DNA from: JAAELZ01 sp965223465
GTDB lineage: Bacteria; Pseudomonadota; Gammaproteobacteria; Arenicellales; Poriferihabitantaceae
DNA length: 64,000 nucleotides
NCBI GenBank assembly: GCA_965223465.1
Contig: OZ245025.1
Coordinates: 1,488,001-1,552,000, forward strand
Reading direction: 5' to 3'
Below the pieces are notes generated by a model. The model was not told where the DNA came from and searched no databases. It saw only the letters and a program-made list of their open reading frames with translations. This document shows, one piece after another, positions 52,667-61,536 of the stretch (the first letter of the stretch is position 1; each line of letters begins with the position of its first letter). The position numbers and the translations under genes were made by a program.

Positions 52667-54823
52667 TCAGATAAGGTCGAAACGGTCAGCGTTCATCACC
52701 TTGGTCCAGGCTGCCACGAAGTCCTGCACAAATTTCTCTTTATTGTCATCCTGGGCATAAACTTCAGCATAGGAACGAAGGATAGAGTTAGATCCAAAAA
52801 TCAGATCAACCCTGGTTGCCGTCCACTTGATCTTATTTGTATTGCGATCACGAATTTCATACAGATTATCACCAGCTGGTCGCCACGTATAATTCATGTC
52901 TGTCAGGTTCACAAAAAAGTCATTCGTCAGTACGCCTTCCTGATCTGTGAACACGCCGTGCTTGGTTCCGCCATGGTTGGTCCCGAGTACACGCATGCCG
53001 CCTACTAACACTGTCATCTCGGGAGCGGTCAACCCCATTAATTGTGTGCGGTCGAGTAACATCTCTTCCGCGCTAACGACATAGTCCTGCTTGAGCCAGT
53101 TCCGATACCCATCATGCAGCGGCTCCAGCACTGCAAAGCTATCCGCATCGGTCAACTCGTCATTTGCGTCGCCACGACCAGCCGCAAAAGGAACGACAAT
53201 ATCATACCCAGCAGATTTCGCTGCCTGCTCGACACCAACATTACCTGCCAACACAATGACGTCAGCGATGCTCGCGCCGCTCTCGGTAGCAAGCGATTCA
53301 AGCACGGATAGTACCTTGCGCAAGCGCTGAGGTTCATTACCCTCCCAATCCTTCTGCGGCGCCAGACGTATACGCGCTCCATTGGCACCCCCGCGTTTAT
53401 CCGACCCGCGAAAGGTTCTCGCGCTATCCCAAGCAGTGGCCACCATATCGCTAATACTCAACCCACTGGCAGTAATTTTATCCTTTATAGCTTGAACATC
53501 GTATTCACTAGTTCCCGTAGGAATGGGATCCTGCCAGATCAGCTCTTCGATCGGTACATCAGGTCCGATGTAACGTGCTTTTGGGCCCATATCACGATGC
53601 GTCAATTTGAACCATGCACGCGCAAAAACGTCAGAAAAGTACTCGGGATCTTTATAGAAACGCTCGGAGATCTTACGATACTCAGGATCCATCTTCATGG
53701 CCATATCAGCGTCCGTCATGATCGGGTTTTGGCGCACCGTTGGGTCTTCAGCGTCAACCGGCTTGTCTTCGTCTTTTACATCAATTGGCTCCCATTGCCA
53801 GGCACCTGCGGGGCTTTTCTTTAGCTCCCATTCGTATTTAAGCAGTAACTCAAAATAGCCGTTGTCCCATCGGGTTGGGTGTGTCGTCCACGCGCCTTCT
53901 AACCCACTCGTCACACTATCGCTACCAATTCCGCGTTTTGTTTGGTTGTTCCAACCCAAGCCCTGCTCTTCAATCTCAGCGGCTTCGGGCTCTGAACCAA
54001 GCAAGCCCGCATCACCATTTCCATGCGCTTTTCCCACGGTATGGCCACCGGCAGTAAGTGCGACTGTCTCCTCGTCATTCATCGCCATGCGCTCAAAGGT
54101 TACGCGCACATCATGAGCTGTCTTTAGGGGGTCCGGCTTACCATCCACTCCTTCAGGATTGACATAAATCAGCCCCATCATCACCGCAGCCAGCGGATTC
54201 TCCAAATCACGTTCGCCCGAGTAACGGCTACCTTCACCACCGCTAGGCGCAAGCCATTCTTTCTCAGCACCCCAGTAGGTATCCTTTTCTGGATGCCAGA
54301 TATCTTCTCGCCCGAAGGCGAAACCAAAGGTTTTTAACCCCATCGATTCATAAGCGATGGTGCCTGCATAAGCAATCAAATCCGCCCAGCTCAGTTGGTT
54401 ACCATATTTTTTCTTGATCGGCCAAAGCAGGCGACGCGCCTTGTCCAGATTCGCATTGTCCGGCCAGGAATTGATTGGTGCAAAACGCTGGTTACCGGTA
54501 CCTGCGCCACCGCGCCCGTCAGCAATACGATACGTCCCAGCTGCATGCCACGACATACGGATCATAAGACCACCATAATGGCCCCAATCGGCCGGCCACC
54601 ACGCCTGGCTATCGGTCATCAGCGCCTGCAGATCTTGCTTGAGCGCGGCCACGTCAAGATTCTTGACCTCTTCCTGGTAATTAAACCCCGCTCCCATTGG
54701 GTTGGTTTTGCTATCATGTTGGTGCAGAATGTCCAGATTCAGAGCCTTAGGCCACCACTCTATATTTGACATACCGCTTTCTGTGGCACCACCGTGCATC
54801 ACAGGGCATTTATTTTCAGACAT
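52667..54823 (-). CDS. katG: Catalase-peroxidase
   Basis: 718 residues. Distal heme motif MIRMSWHAAGTYRIADGRGGAGTGNQRF and the proximal motif VALTAGGHTVGKAHGNG, with the Met-Tyr-Trp adduct Tyr in the LIYVNPEG loop. Two-domain length is standard for KatG. No signal peptide. ATG 54823 is preceded by CTGGAGA on the coding strand. Defends against hydrogen peroxide. Monocistronic. Confidence 0.96.
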   Translation of the reverse strand: MSENKCPVMHGGATESGMSNIEWWPKALNLDILHQHDSKTNPMGAGFNYQEEVKNLDVAALKQDLQALMTDSQAWWPADWGHYGGLMIRMSWHAAGTYRIADGRGGAGTGNQRFAPINSWPDNANLDKARRLLWPIKKKYGNQLSWADLIAYAGTIAYESMGLKTFGFAFGREDIWHPEKDTYWGAEKEWLAPSGGEGSRYSGERDLENPLAAVMMGLIYVNPEGVDGKPDPLKTAHDVRVTFERMAMNDEETVALTAGGHTVGKAHGNGDAGLLGSEPEAAEIEEQGLGWNNQTKRGIGSDSVTSGLEGAWTTHPTRWDNGYFELLLKYEWELKKSPAGAWQWEPIDVKDEDKPVDAEDPTVRQNPIMTDADMAMKMDPEYRKISERFYKDPEYFSDVFARAWFKLTHRDMGPKARYIGPDVPIEELIWQDPIPTGTSEYDVQAIKDKITASGLSISDMVATAWDSARTFRGSDKRGGANGARIRLAPQKDWEGNEPQRLRKVLSVLESLATESGASIADVIVLAGNVGVEQAAKSAGYDIVVPFAAGRGDANDELTDADSFAVLEPLHDGYRNWLKQDYVVSAEEMLLDRTQLMGLTAPEMTVLVGGMRVLGTNHGGTKHGVFTDQEGVLTNDFFVNLTDMNYTWRPAGDNLYEIRDRNTNKIKWTATRVDLIFGSNSILRSYAEVYAQDDNKEKFVQDFVAAWTKVMNADRFDLI

Positions 54824-55322
54824 TGGTTAATCTCCAGTTGTGTGTAAAGGTTTCGTCAGCACGATCTAATATCGCACCACGAGGATAGTATCGAATGTTT
54901 TTTATGATTAGTAAAATTGTTTATTATTATTATTTTGATCTATTTTTACTATCAATAAACCACCCTGAGTGATATGCACCGGTGTTGGCAGTCTGAATGT
55001 TGGCGCGCATTAAAAAGGGGAGCGATATGCCCGGTAGATGGTTATACGCGAAGACAATTCGTATCTGGTCGAAACAATGGTATGCCTTAGGGAGTACAAT
55101 TTACACAACCCGACATCTTTAAAACCTGCTGATTATTTCGTTAACCAATTGCAACTAAGCATTTTTATGGTTCTTGGCCTCTTACAGAGCATTCGGGGAT
55201 TGCATTAAGGTTATTCCTTGGGGTTTTGTGCCTAGCTGGTATTAACACTGGATTGGTGAGTCAGTTGCCTGCTTTTATTGTGATGGACGAAGAACAATAA
55301 AAAGCGCCAAATTAAGCAAACT
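54824..55322. other. Intergenic region between katG and the heme-copper cluster
   Basis: About 499 bases. Holds a katG upstream AT-rich region with TTGATctatttttactATCAA (54935-54955), an inverted repeat whose 11-base spacer is too long for FNR. A 31-codon frame with an AGGGGAG ribosome site runs 55027-55122. Another open stretch of about 55 codons ending at TAA near 55299 has no good start codon. Neither looks like a known protein. Confidence 0.4.
55027..55122 (+). CDS. Possible small protein of 31 residues
   Basis: ATG 55027 is preceded by AAGGGGAGCGAT, a good ribosome site. Sequence starts MPGRWLYAKTIRIWSKQWYA and is rich in Trp, Tyr, Arg and Lys. No known family. The downstream context (opposite strand to both neighbours) gives no functional hint. 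Confidence 0.25.
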   Translation: MPGRWLYAKTIRIWSKQWYALGSTIYTTRHL

Positions 55323-56681
55323 TTAGGGTTGCCTGCCAAATATCGCTTTATATACCGCCACCAAATAGATAACCCCACCGGTGATTGCAATGATTCCACC
55401 GACGCCCATTATTCCCATGGCAATTTGCTCTCCTATACTATCCAGGCCTTGCTCTGAACCAGCTATTTTACGTTGCACACCATGCCCACCGGTATAAGCC
55501 ATGGCGAGTACCCAGATGACCTGACCGACTCCATAAATAGCAGGCTGGCGTCTGGCCCATTTCCCAGTAGGTTTGCTGAAACCGAGTTTAGGTAACAAAT
55601 GGTAAGTTATACCCATAAATGCAATGGTCACTCCCACAATTTCACCATGATAATGGGCTGGAATACTGACGTCACTGCCACGAATCATGAACCCAATAAC
55701 GCCCCCTATTCCGAACAATAGGATGGAAAAAAATAAAGCCGAACGCTCTGCTTTGTATTCTTCTTCGGCTTTGCCAGCACTTTTTAGTGAGACAAGGAGT
55801 ATTATGCCTAGTGGCAGAACAGCGAGTCCACCTCCATACATCATTAACCAGGTAAAACTAATAAGATGGTATGGTGATTCAACTGGGTAAGCTAAATAGA
55901 TCACAGGCGTGAGTAAAACCGGCGCTATACCGATTAAAAACAGAATAATAATCACCCTGGACGTAGCTAATATAGTTGCCCCAGAAACAGAAGCCAGCCA
56001 TAGCCATACAACCATCATTAATTGGGTATGGGTAAACTGTAGAACGTGCCCTCCTCCCCAAAATAGCAGTTCATAGTAGCGCTCACCCTCGATATTCTCT
56101 GGAATCATGCTAAACGACCATGCCAGAGCCAGTACTGAAAAGAGCCCGGCCACCAACGAGGTAATCAGCCCAAAACGAAGTGCCGCTGGGCCGCTCATAT
56201 ACTTACCTACTGAACGCGAGGAAAACAAACCGTTCAGTATTTGCACCGTAAACCCCACTCCAAAAATCGCCAGACTGATCAAAAAGATGGGGGCTTGCAG
56301 AACCGGAACATAGTTGTTCATAAGCGGGTTACCTGCCCCTAGAAAGGGAGAGATCGTCATCCCAAACATACCAATAACCGCAAGTAATATGGGGAGCCAA
56401 CCACAGGCTTTACAAGTTTGTTTGCTACCAAGGCTCCATAAAGTTCCAGCGAATGCCAAAAACCAAACCAGGACGGTCATGTCGACATGCACAACCAGGG
56501 CGGTTTTGAAAAAATCGACCCATGGAATAATATTCTGGATAGCAGGTGTCCGAGACAATACCAACAATACGACAAATAAGCCCCCGATTACCAACGAGGC
56601 CAACGCCAGCAAGAGCCAGCCTATACTTTGCCGGCGCAACGTGTCGTTTTCTGGCACGACTAGATAGTAATCTTCACTCAT
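55323..56681 (-). CDS. Divergent heme-copper oxidase superfamily subunit I
   Basis: 452 residues from ATG 56681 (MSEDYYLVVPEND); the frame continues to 56831 but that part overlaps another gene. About twelve membrane helices. Visible His: H65 in VVHVDM, H212 and H218 in GGGHVLQFTHTQLMM, single H272 in SPYHLIS, and H343/H345 in PAHYHGE. The usual helix VII HH pair and the Tyr four residues after the helix VI His (here Phe216) are both missing. Not a standard aa3, ba3 or cbb3 subunit; an NO reductase or other function is possible. Companion small genes, DUF420 and SCO lie upstream. Confidence 0.72.
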   Translation of the reverse strand: MSEDYYLVVPENDTLRRQSIGWLLLALASLVIGGLFVVLLVLSRTPAIQNIIPWVDFFKTALVVHVDMTVLVWFLAFAGTLWSLGSKQTCKACGWLPILLAVIGMFGMTISPFLGAGNPLMNNYVPVLQAPIFLISLAIFGVGFTVQILNGLFSSRSVGKYMSGPAALRFGLITSLVAGLFSVLALAWSFSMIPENIEGERYYELLFWGGGHVLQFTHTQLMMVVWLWLASVSGATILATSRVIIILFLIGIAPVLLTPVIYLAYPVESPYHLISFTWLMMYGGGLAVLPLGIILLVSLKSAGKAEEEYKAERSALFFSILLFGIGGVIGFMIRGSDVSIPAHYHGEIVGVTIAFMGITYHLLPKLGFSKPTGKWARRQPAIYGVGQVIWVLAMAYTGGHGVQRKIAGSEQGLDSIGEQIAMGIMGVGGIIAITGGVIYLVAVYKAIFGRQP

Positions 56682-56718
56682 AAGAGAATTTTTAAACCTT
56701 AGTTGAGTCGTGGAGGGG

Positions 56719-56973
56719 CTATTCAGGTATCGAAGGCGCGGGTTTTTCCACTGAATCCGGCATGGTTGAAGCGCTTTCTTGAGGAGGTGTGCTACTGACC
56801 AGTACCCGTTGAATTCCTTCAAAAACAACAATTGATAACACCAAAATAATACCGAAAAAAATCAGGCTACGAGATTCAAAACGGGCACCGCGGGCTTGCT
56901 CTAATTTCACTAAAATCCAGTCTGAAACAACGTAAAGTAATATCGCGGTAACGGTGTAAAGTAGTATTTGCAT
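56719..56973 (-). CDS. Small two-helix membrane protein of the oxidase-like operon
   Basis: 84 residues, membrane helices at about 3-18 and 38-57, and a Ser/Pro-rich C-terminus. Not recognised. It lies between DUF420 and the subunit I gene, in the same direction, so it may be an assembly factor or small subunit. Confidence 0.6.
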   Translation of the reverse strand: MQILLYTVTAILLYVVSDWILVKLEQARGARFESRSLIFFGIILVLSIVVFEGIQRVLVSSTPPQESASTMPDSVEKPAPSIPE

Positions 56974-57031
56974 AACGACAGATTATGACCTATGGGTCGT
57001 ATAAATTGTAATGATTGCTAGCACTTGTGGC

Positions 57032-57469
57032 TCATCTCATTGTTGGCGCGTAAATATGAAACCCCAACAGGTAAACAATAATGCCACTGACAGAAACGTA
57101 AACCCACAAAGGGAAAGTCCAGCGAGCCCAACGACGATGATTCATGAACCGTGCGCGCCAGGCAAGATACACGGTAGTTAATACCAGCGGCACAATCAAA
57201 GCCGCCAAAATAATATGCGAAGCTAAGATGGAGAAATATATGGGGCGAATCAGCCCCTCTCCCATAAATTTGGCGTACCCGACCTGACTATGATAATACA
57301 AATACGAAAGCATAAATATGCCGGAAATCGTGATTGCTATCATCATGTATTTACGATGCATTAGTTTATTCTTACGCCGGATATGCTGATAGGCTACGAC
57401 GAGCACGCAAACCGTGGTGAAATTAAGAACTGCCTGAAAATGGGGCAAAAAGGGGATAATTTCTTTCAC
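57032..57469 (-). CDS. DUF420 membrane protein (CtaM/YozB-like)
   Basis: 145 residues, four membrane helices, with conserved PHFQAVLNF and HRKYMMIAI near the N-terminus and SHIILAALIVPLVL in the second half, as in DUF420. Homologues (CtaM) are needed for maturation of heme A-containing oxidases. It lies between SCO and the small membrane gene. Confidence 0.82.
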   Translation of the reverse strand: MKEIIPFLPHFQAVLNFTTVCVLVVAYQHIRRKNKLMHRKYMMIAITISGIFMLSYLYYHSQVGYAKFMGEGLIRPIYFSILASHIILAALIVPLVLTTVYLAWRARFMNHRRWARWTFPLWVYVSVSGIIVYLLGFHIYAPTMR

Positions 57470-57484
57470 GATAAGCCTATAAAC

Positions 57485-58159
57485 TCAATTAGGAGAAAAC
57501 GAAGCAATACGTAACCCCGGTTCGCGCAGTTTCATTACCGCAAGCAATTGATTCGAGATGGTTTCGGGGAAATGCGGTGGAATAAACGCGCCATGGACCT
57601 GCCGCTGTGGCCCAATCAGATAGATTGAGCTGGTATGGTCTATATCATAACGCCCAAATTCATCGACTTTACCAGACACGTACCCTGCATTAAGTGATTT
57701 GGCTAATTGATCAATTTGGGCCACCTCCCCAGTGACGCCGATAAAACTCGAATCGAAATGTGCAACATATTGACTAATATGCTCAGGTGTATCACGTGCC
57801 GGGTCTACTGACACGAAAACCATCTGCGTATTACGCTGAACCTTGGGATACTGGGCTAAACTCTTATAAACGGCCTTCATCACGGTTAACGCCAACGGGC
57901 ATACATCTGGACAATGAGTATAGCCAAAAAAAAGCAACGTCCATTTGTTTTGTAATGACTCCAGGTTGAAAGCCTGATTATTATGCATTGATAAGTTAAA
58001 AGCAGTGAGTGGCTGTGGCTCCGGCCATAGTACCTGCTGTAAATCGCTTGGTATCTTTATCGCTGGGGTTGGTTTGAGCAGCAACACGGACCCAAACAAC
58101 GCGATAATCATGATCGCACCGATTATCGGTTTAAAAAACTTGTTTTCAGTCTCACGCAT
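57485..58159 (-). CDS. SCO1/SenC-family copper chaperone (first copy)
   Basis: 224 residues with an N-terminal membrane anchor (about 12-28) and a thioredoxin-like domain holding CPDVC at about 83-87 and the conserved His in YDIDHTSSIY, the copper ligands of SCO. It assembles the CuA centre of heme-copper oxidases; SenC is also linked to NorSY clusters. A second SCO copy lies at 58502-59161. Confidence 0.9.
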   Translation of the reverse strand: MRETENKFFKPIIGAIMIIALFGSVLLLKPTPAIKIPSDLQQVLWPEPQPLTAFNLSMHNNQAFNLESLQNKWTLLFFGYTHCPDVCPLALTVMKAVYKSLAQYPKVQRNTQMVFVSVDPARDTPEHISQYVAHFDSSFIGVTGEVAQIDQLAKSLNAGYVSGKVDEFGRYDIDHTSSIYLIGPQRQVHGAFIPPHFPETISNQLLAVMKLREPGLRIASFSPN

Positions 58160-58274
58160 TGAGTATTTACAAAATCTAGTTAATTTTTTGTAAGCGGAAG
58201 TATAATGCCGTACGCAACCAAACAGTCGAAATAGTGTATTTGCCTCTCAACGCCATGAAGCACAAGCTGGCACA

Positions 58275-58505
58275 ATGAAGACCATTGATAAAACCCCATA
58301 CCTAGCTCAATCGACTAACACTTCAAGCGGCTATTCTGCTGAAGTTGGCACAAATGAATCTGTTACGGCTACGCATCAAGATGGCGGTGATGCCACCCTG
58401 GGGTTTTTTGTGGTAGGCGCAGTGGTTAACATTGTTATGATCATTGCGTACTTCATCTGGGCTTATAAAAATTGGAACAATAAAAGTCGGGATAAAAAGG
58501 TCTAA
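58275..58505 (+). CDS. Small single-helix membrane protein on opposite strand
   Basis: 76 residues: polar N-terminal half rich in Thr/Ser and a membrane helix near residues 43-63 (GFFVVGAVVNIVMIIAYFIW), with a short positive tail. It sits alone on the plus strand between two minus-strand SCO genes, ending tail to tail with the second SCO gene (4-base overlap). It resembles a small oxidase subunit in size and shape but no family is recognised. Confidence 0.55.
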   Translation: MKTIDKTPYLAQSTNTSSGYSAEVGTNESVTATHQDGGDATLGFFVVGAVVNIVMIIAYFIWAYKNWNNKSRDKKV

Positions 58506-59161
58506 AGCAAGTAGGTGCGAATCTGCTTAAATTGCTTAGCGATGGTTTGTGCGTAATGTGGTTGAGAGAAGGTAGAAACCAATCTGCCAGCAGGGTCCAC
58601 CAGAAATATAGCGCTCGTATGGGCAATGGTATAGTGGCCTGGTGTTGTTTCTTCCTCAAATACATACCCTGCACCAAACTGTTGGGCGAACAGATCGATT
58701 TGTTGCTTGCTCCCAGTCAGGCCAATAAAATCACGGTTAAAATGGGAAACATATTTAGCCAATGATTCAGAATCGTCGCGCGCTGGATCAACCGAGACCA
58801 ACATCACCTGAATATCATCCAACACATTCTCCGAGTCAGCTTCTAGCATACCTAACATCGAATTGAGCACCGATAACGTAATCGGGCAGATATCTGGGCA
58901 AGACGTGTAGCCAAAGAAAACAAAACTCCATTTATCGTTAAAACTTATTTCATTAAACAGCCCATCGTTGTGGTCGCTTAATTCAAATGGTTGCAAGGTT
59001 TTAAAATCATGGCGAAGCACACCCACCAGCGAATCTGGTGGTGTCACAGCCACTTGTCTTGAACTAAAAAATACCAAAATGCCAACCAGCAGGAGTGATA
59101 ACCCTAATAGAGATAAAACACTCTTTGAACGCTTATGCTCAGGATCAATGCTGGATGTCAT
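58502..59161 (-). CDS. SCO1/SenC-family copper chaperone (second copy)
   Basis: 219 residues from ATG 59161 (MTSSIDPEHKRSK); the frame extends to 59344 but this part lies inside the upstream gene. Anchor helix about 16-34, CPDIC copper motif and His in YTIAHTSAIF. Overlaps the upstream unknown gene by 17 bases. Paralogue of the 57485-58159 gene but clearly different in sequence, so the two probably serve different clients. Confidence 0.88.
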   Translation of the reverse strand: MTSSIDPEHKRSKSVLSLLGLSLLLVGILVFFSSRQVAVTPPDSLVGVLRHDFKTLQPFELSDHNDGLFNEISFNDKWSFVFFGYTSCPDICPITLSVLNSMLGMLEADSENVLDDIQVMLVSVDPARDDSESLAKYVSHFNRDFIGLTGSKQQIDLFAQQFGAGYVFEEETTPGHYTIAHTSAIFLVDPAGRLVSTFSQPHYAQTIAKQFKQIRTYLL

Positions 59162-59660
59162 TCGTGACAATCTGATAATATTTAATAATATGCTCGTTGA
59201 GCATGCCCGGCTTGGTAAGTTCCAGGTAATCTTCTTTAAGCTTAGCCGAACAGGGCGACAATGAGTTACACTCGAAAAGGATGCGATCTTCCACGTATCC
59301 AAATTTTTCAATCGTAGCGATAGCACGCTCTTGCAATTGGCCAAAAGTATCTCTGATGTACGCTGGGCTTGTAGTCTGTTGCTTCGCTTGCTGCAGCGCC
59401 TTGCCTACAGCTTCAGGATTTTTATTTGAATCATCCGTTAAGGGCACATGCAAAGTGACCACCCACTGATCTTCAAAGAATTTCATATAAATATTATGCT
59501 TGGTCGTTTCGGCTGGGCTTTCATTATTGCCCTCTCGGGCAAAATACCCGACAAATATATCTATTTTTTCTTCAGTAGCTTGCGCATATAGGCTTTGCGG
59601 CAAGATGACAAGCATACTTAACATAGGAAACAACATTTTATTGAGAAACACTTTTTTCAT
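59145..59660 (-). CDS. Secreted protein of unknown function upstream of SCO
   Basis: 171 residues with a Sec signal (to SLYAQATEE) and a soluble periplasmic domain without recognised motifs; two cysteines near the C-terminal third (ECNSLSPC) could form a disulfide or bind metal. Overlaps the second SCO gene, suggesting a linked role in copper delivery. Confidence 0.6.
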   Translation of the reverse strand: MKKVFLNKMLFPMLSMLVILPQSLYAQATEEKIDIFVGYFAREGNNESPAETTKHNIYMKFFEDQWVVTLHVPLTDDSNKNPEAVGKALQQAKQQTTSPAYIRDTFGQLQERAIATIEKFGYVEDRILFECNSLSPCSAKLKEDYLELTKPGMLNEHIIKYYQIVTNDIQH

Positions 59661-59688
59661 TACTTTGTTCGGTTTTCCGGTATGGTGT

Positions 59689-60735
59689 TTAGTGCGTCGC
59701 GTAGGATTGACGGCTACGCAATTGATGACTGACGAAAATTGATACGCTCAATAATACAATTGCACCCGCCTGATGCGTCGCCGCCAGTGTCACAGGCACA
59801 ATATACAGCAAGGTACTAATCCCCAGCAGGATTTGTAACCATAAAGCCAATAAGAGCAAATGTATGCCGACGTTCGTTGCGGCTGGTAAGGGCGCTTTTC
59901 GCGAAACCCACCAGAACATTGGAATAAAGATGAATAACAATGTCGCCATCAAGCGATGATCAAATTGGACGGTCGCAATATTCTCGAAAAAATTACGCCA
60001 AACGGGGCTCATTGACAACAATCCATCCGGCACCCACTGGCCATTCATTAACGGAAACGTGTTAAAAGCAAACCCTGCACGCGTGCCCGCCACGAATCCG
60101 CCAGTAATGATGGTAATAAATATAAGGCTACTAATCACCAGCGACCAACGACCTAAAGCGGGCTGAACATATCTCATCTTCTCGTCATCAGCGGGGTACA
60201 GCAGATCAAGCGCCACCCAGAACATATAAGAGAAAATAATCACCGCCAGGGCGAGATGCGCGGTTAGCCGATATTGGCTGACGTGTGGGTCATCTACCAG
60301 ACCACTTTTAACCATATACCACCCCATCAAGCCCTGCAGACCACCCAAGACAAACATTGCGATTAATTTAGGTGTCAACGACTTACTTAATTGCTGTTTA
60401 AACCAAAAATACACAAATGGAATAAAAAATATCAGCCCAATCGAGCGGCCCAACAGGCGATGCAAATACTCAAACCAAAAAATAGATTTAAACTCGCTCA
60501 ATGACATGGCGTAATTCTTAATCTTATATTCCGGAAATTGCTGGTACAGTAAAAAGGTTTCCTGCCATTCCGCTTGGTTTAGTGGCGGCAGAATACCCAT
60601 AATAGGCTGCCACTGCACCATTGACAGACCCGAGCCCGTCAATCGGGTAACGCCACCAAGCACAATCATGCCAAAAATGGTCAAACAGCAAATGAGCAGC
60701 CAAATGGCAATCGGTTTTTGATTGGTATTAGTCAA
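59689..60735 (-). CDS. ctaA: Heme A synthase (CtaA/COX15)
   Basis: 348 residues, eight membrane helices in two homologous halves. VLGGVTRLTGSGLSMVQW near residue 26 and the second-half FVAGTRAGFAFNTFPLMNGQWVP are typical; heme ligand His occur in EYLHRLLGR, LTAHLALA, FDHRLMA and TLAATHQAGA. Converts heme O to heme A. Its presence implies that at least one encoded heme-copper enzyme carries heme A. Confidence 0.93.
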   Translation of the reverse strand: MTNTNQKPIAIWLLICCLTIFGMIVLGGVTRLTGSGLSMVQWQPIMGILPPLNQAEWQETFLLYQQFPEYKIKNYAMSLSEFKSIFWFEYLHRLLGRSIGLIFFIPFVYFWFKQQLSKSLTPKLIAMFVLGGLQGLMGWYMVKSGLVDDPHVSQYRLTAHLALAVIIFSYMFWVALDLLYPADDEKMRYVQPALGRWSLVISSLIFITIITGGFVAGTRAGFAFNTFPLMNGQWVPDGLLSMSPVWRNFFENIATVQFDHRLMATLLFIFIPMFWWVSRKAPLPAATNVGIHLLLLALWLQILLGISTLLYIVPVTLAATHQAGAIVLLSVSIFVSHQLRSRQSYATH

Positions 60736-60867
60736 AACAAGAATTACGTAAATATATGATTATAAGAGTTTTAATTGCATAAAGTCAGGTAAAGTCTGTT
60801 CTCTAATCAACGCCAGTTGTGGGTTGAATTTTGCCATTCAACCCTTGCCTATTACGCCAGCACTGCT

Positions 60868-61344
60868 TTAACCCGACTTTCGCAGAAACAGGTTTTTAGC
60901 ACTTTGGATCATCCGCTGCAACGTACCTTCATCCACCGGATCATGCTGCATTAAATTGGCCAGGCGGTGCAAGCGAGCATCATGGTCTTTGAAATGACCC
61001 TGGAACCAGTCATTCAAACGCTGTTTAAATTTTTCCTCATTCACTTCGCTGGTGTGCTCAAACTCATCGGTGAGATCTACAATGTCATCCAGCAAGCGTT
61101 CGTGATCTGTGCGATGCTCTTCATAGTGTGGATAAGCATACTTTTCCATCATTTGCTCTTCGAGCGCAAAATGCGCAGAAATATTGCCATAGATTTCGCC
61201 CAGCTTATCGACAATGATCACGGGGGCTGTGTTGTCGTCTATCGAGGTAAAAATAGCATTGATCTGCTCGATCAGTTGCTGATGTTCATGATCTACACCC
61301 GCGATACCAGTACAAAACTCATCACGCCACTTAATTAATGCCAT
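60868..61344 (-). CDS. Soluble bacteriohemerythrin
   Basis: 158 residues. Complete di-iron ligand set: VDHEHQQLIEQI, AHFALEEQMM, YPHYEEHRTDHERLL, HFKDHDARL. Single-domain form with a C-terminal extension (MIQSAKNLFLRKSG). Binds O2 or NO. It is divergent from the oxidase-like operon at 61712 and shares with it a region carrying two FNR/Dnr-type sites, so NO- or O2-handling under low oxygen is suggested. Confidence 0.9.
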   Translation of the reverse strand: MALIKWRDEFCTGIAGVDHEHQQLIEQINAIFTSIDDNTAPVIIVDKLGEIYGNISAHFALEEQMMEKYAYPHYEEHRTDHERLLDDIVDLTDEFEHTSEVNEEKFKQRLNDWFQGHFKDHDARLHRLANLMQHDPVDEGTLQRMIQSAKNLFLRKSG

Positions 61345-61478
61345 TGATATTGATTCTCGTCATTGTAAAGCTTTCTACGCTAGCAGGAGTAGTGTAAACC
61401 AGTTCGAAAAAGCGAGGGAACTAATTTGTAGCCCCTCACACGACAAATGGATTTTGGCAGAAGCCATGATCGGTTCAC

Positions 61479-61492
61479 TTGATATACATCAA
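61479..61492. promoter_or_regulatory. FNR/Dnr-type site, upstream copy, before the oxidase-like operon
   Basis: TTGATATACATCAA, a perfect consensus. Its centre is 44 bases upstream of the second site, about four helical turns, so both dimers would lie on the same DNA face. It may also act on the hemerythrin gene. Confidence 0.8.
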
Positions 61493-61522
61493 CAGCGCAC
61501 AGTGGGTGCGGCATTTCGCCTC

Positions 61523-61536
61523 TTGACATACATCAA
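61523..61536. promoter_or_regulatory. FNR/Dnr-type site, downstream copy, before the oxidase-like operon
   Basis: TTGACATACATCAA. Centre 31 bases from TATATA (61558-61563), exact class II spacing, giving a transcription start near 61571 and a leader of about 140 bases to the first gene. Confidence 0.78.

Noticed and set aside
53862..54116. 84-codon plus-strand frame, and similar frames at 52640-53008 and 54395-54769
   Set aside because: Antisense shadows of katG, with no plausible domain or ribosome site.
54935..54955. TTGAT...ATCAA inverted repeat upstream of katG as an FNR site
   Set aside because: The spacer is 11 bases rather than 4, so it does not fit FNR/Dnr binding.
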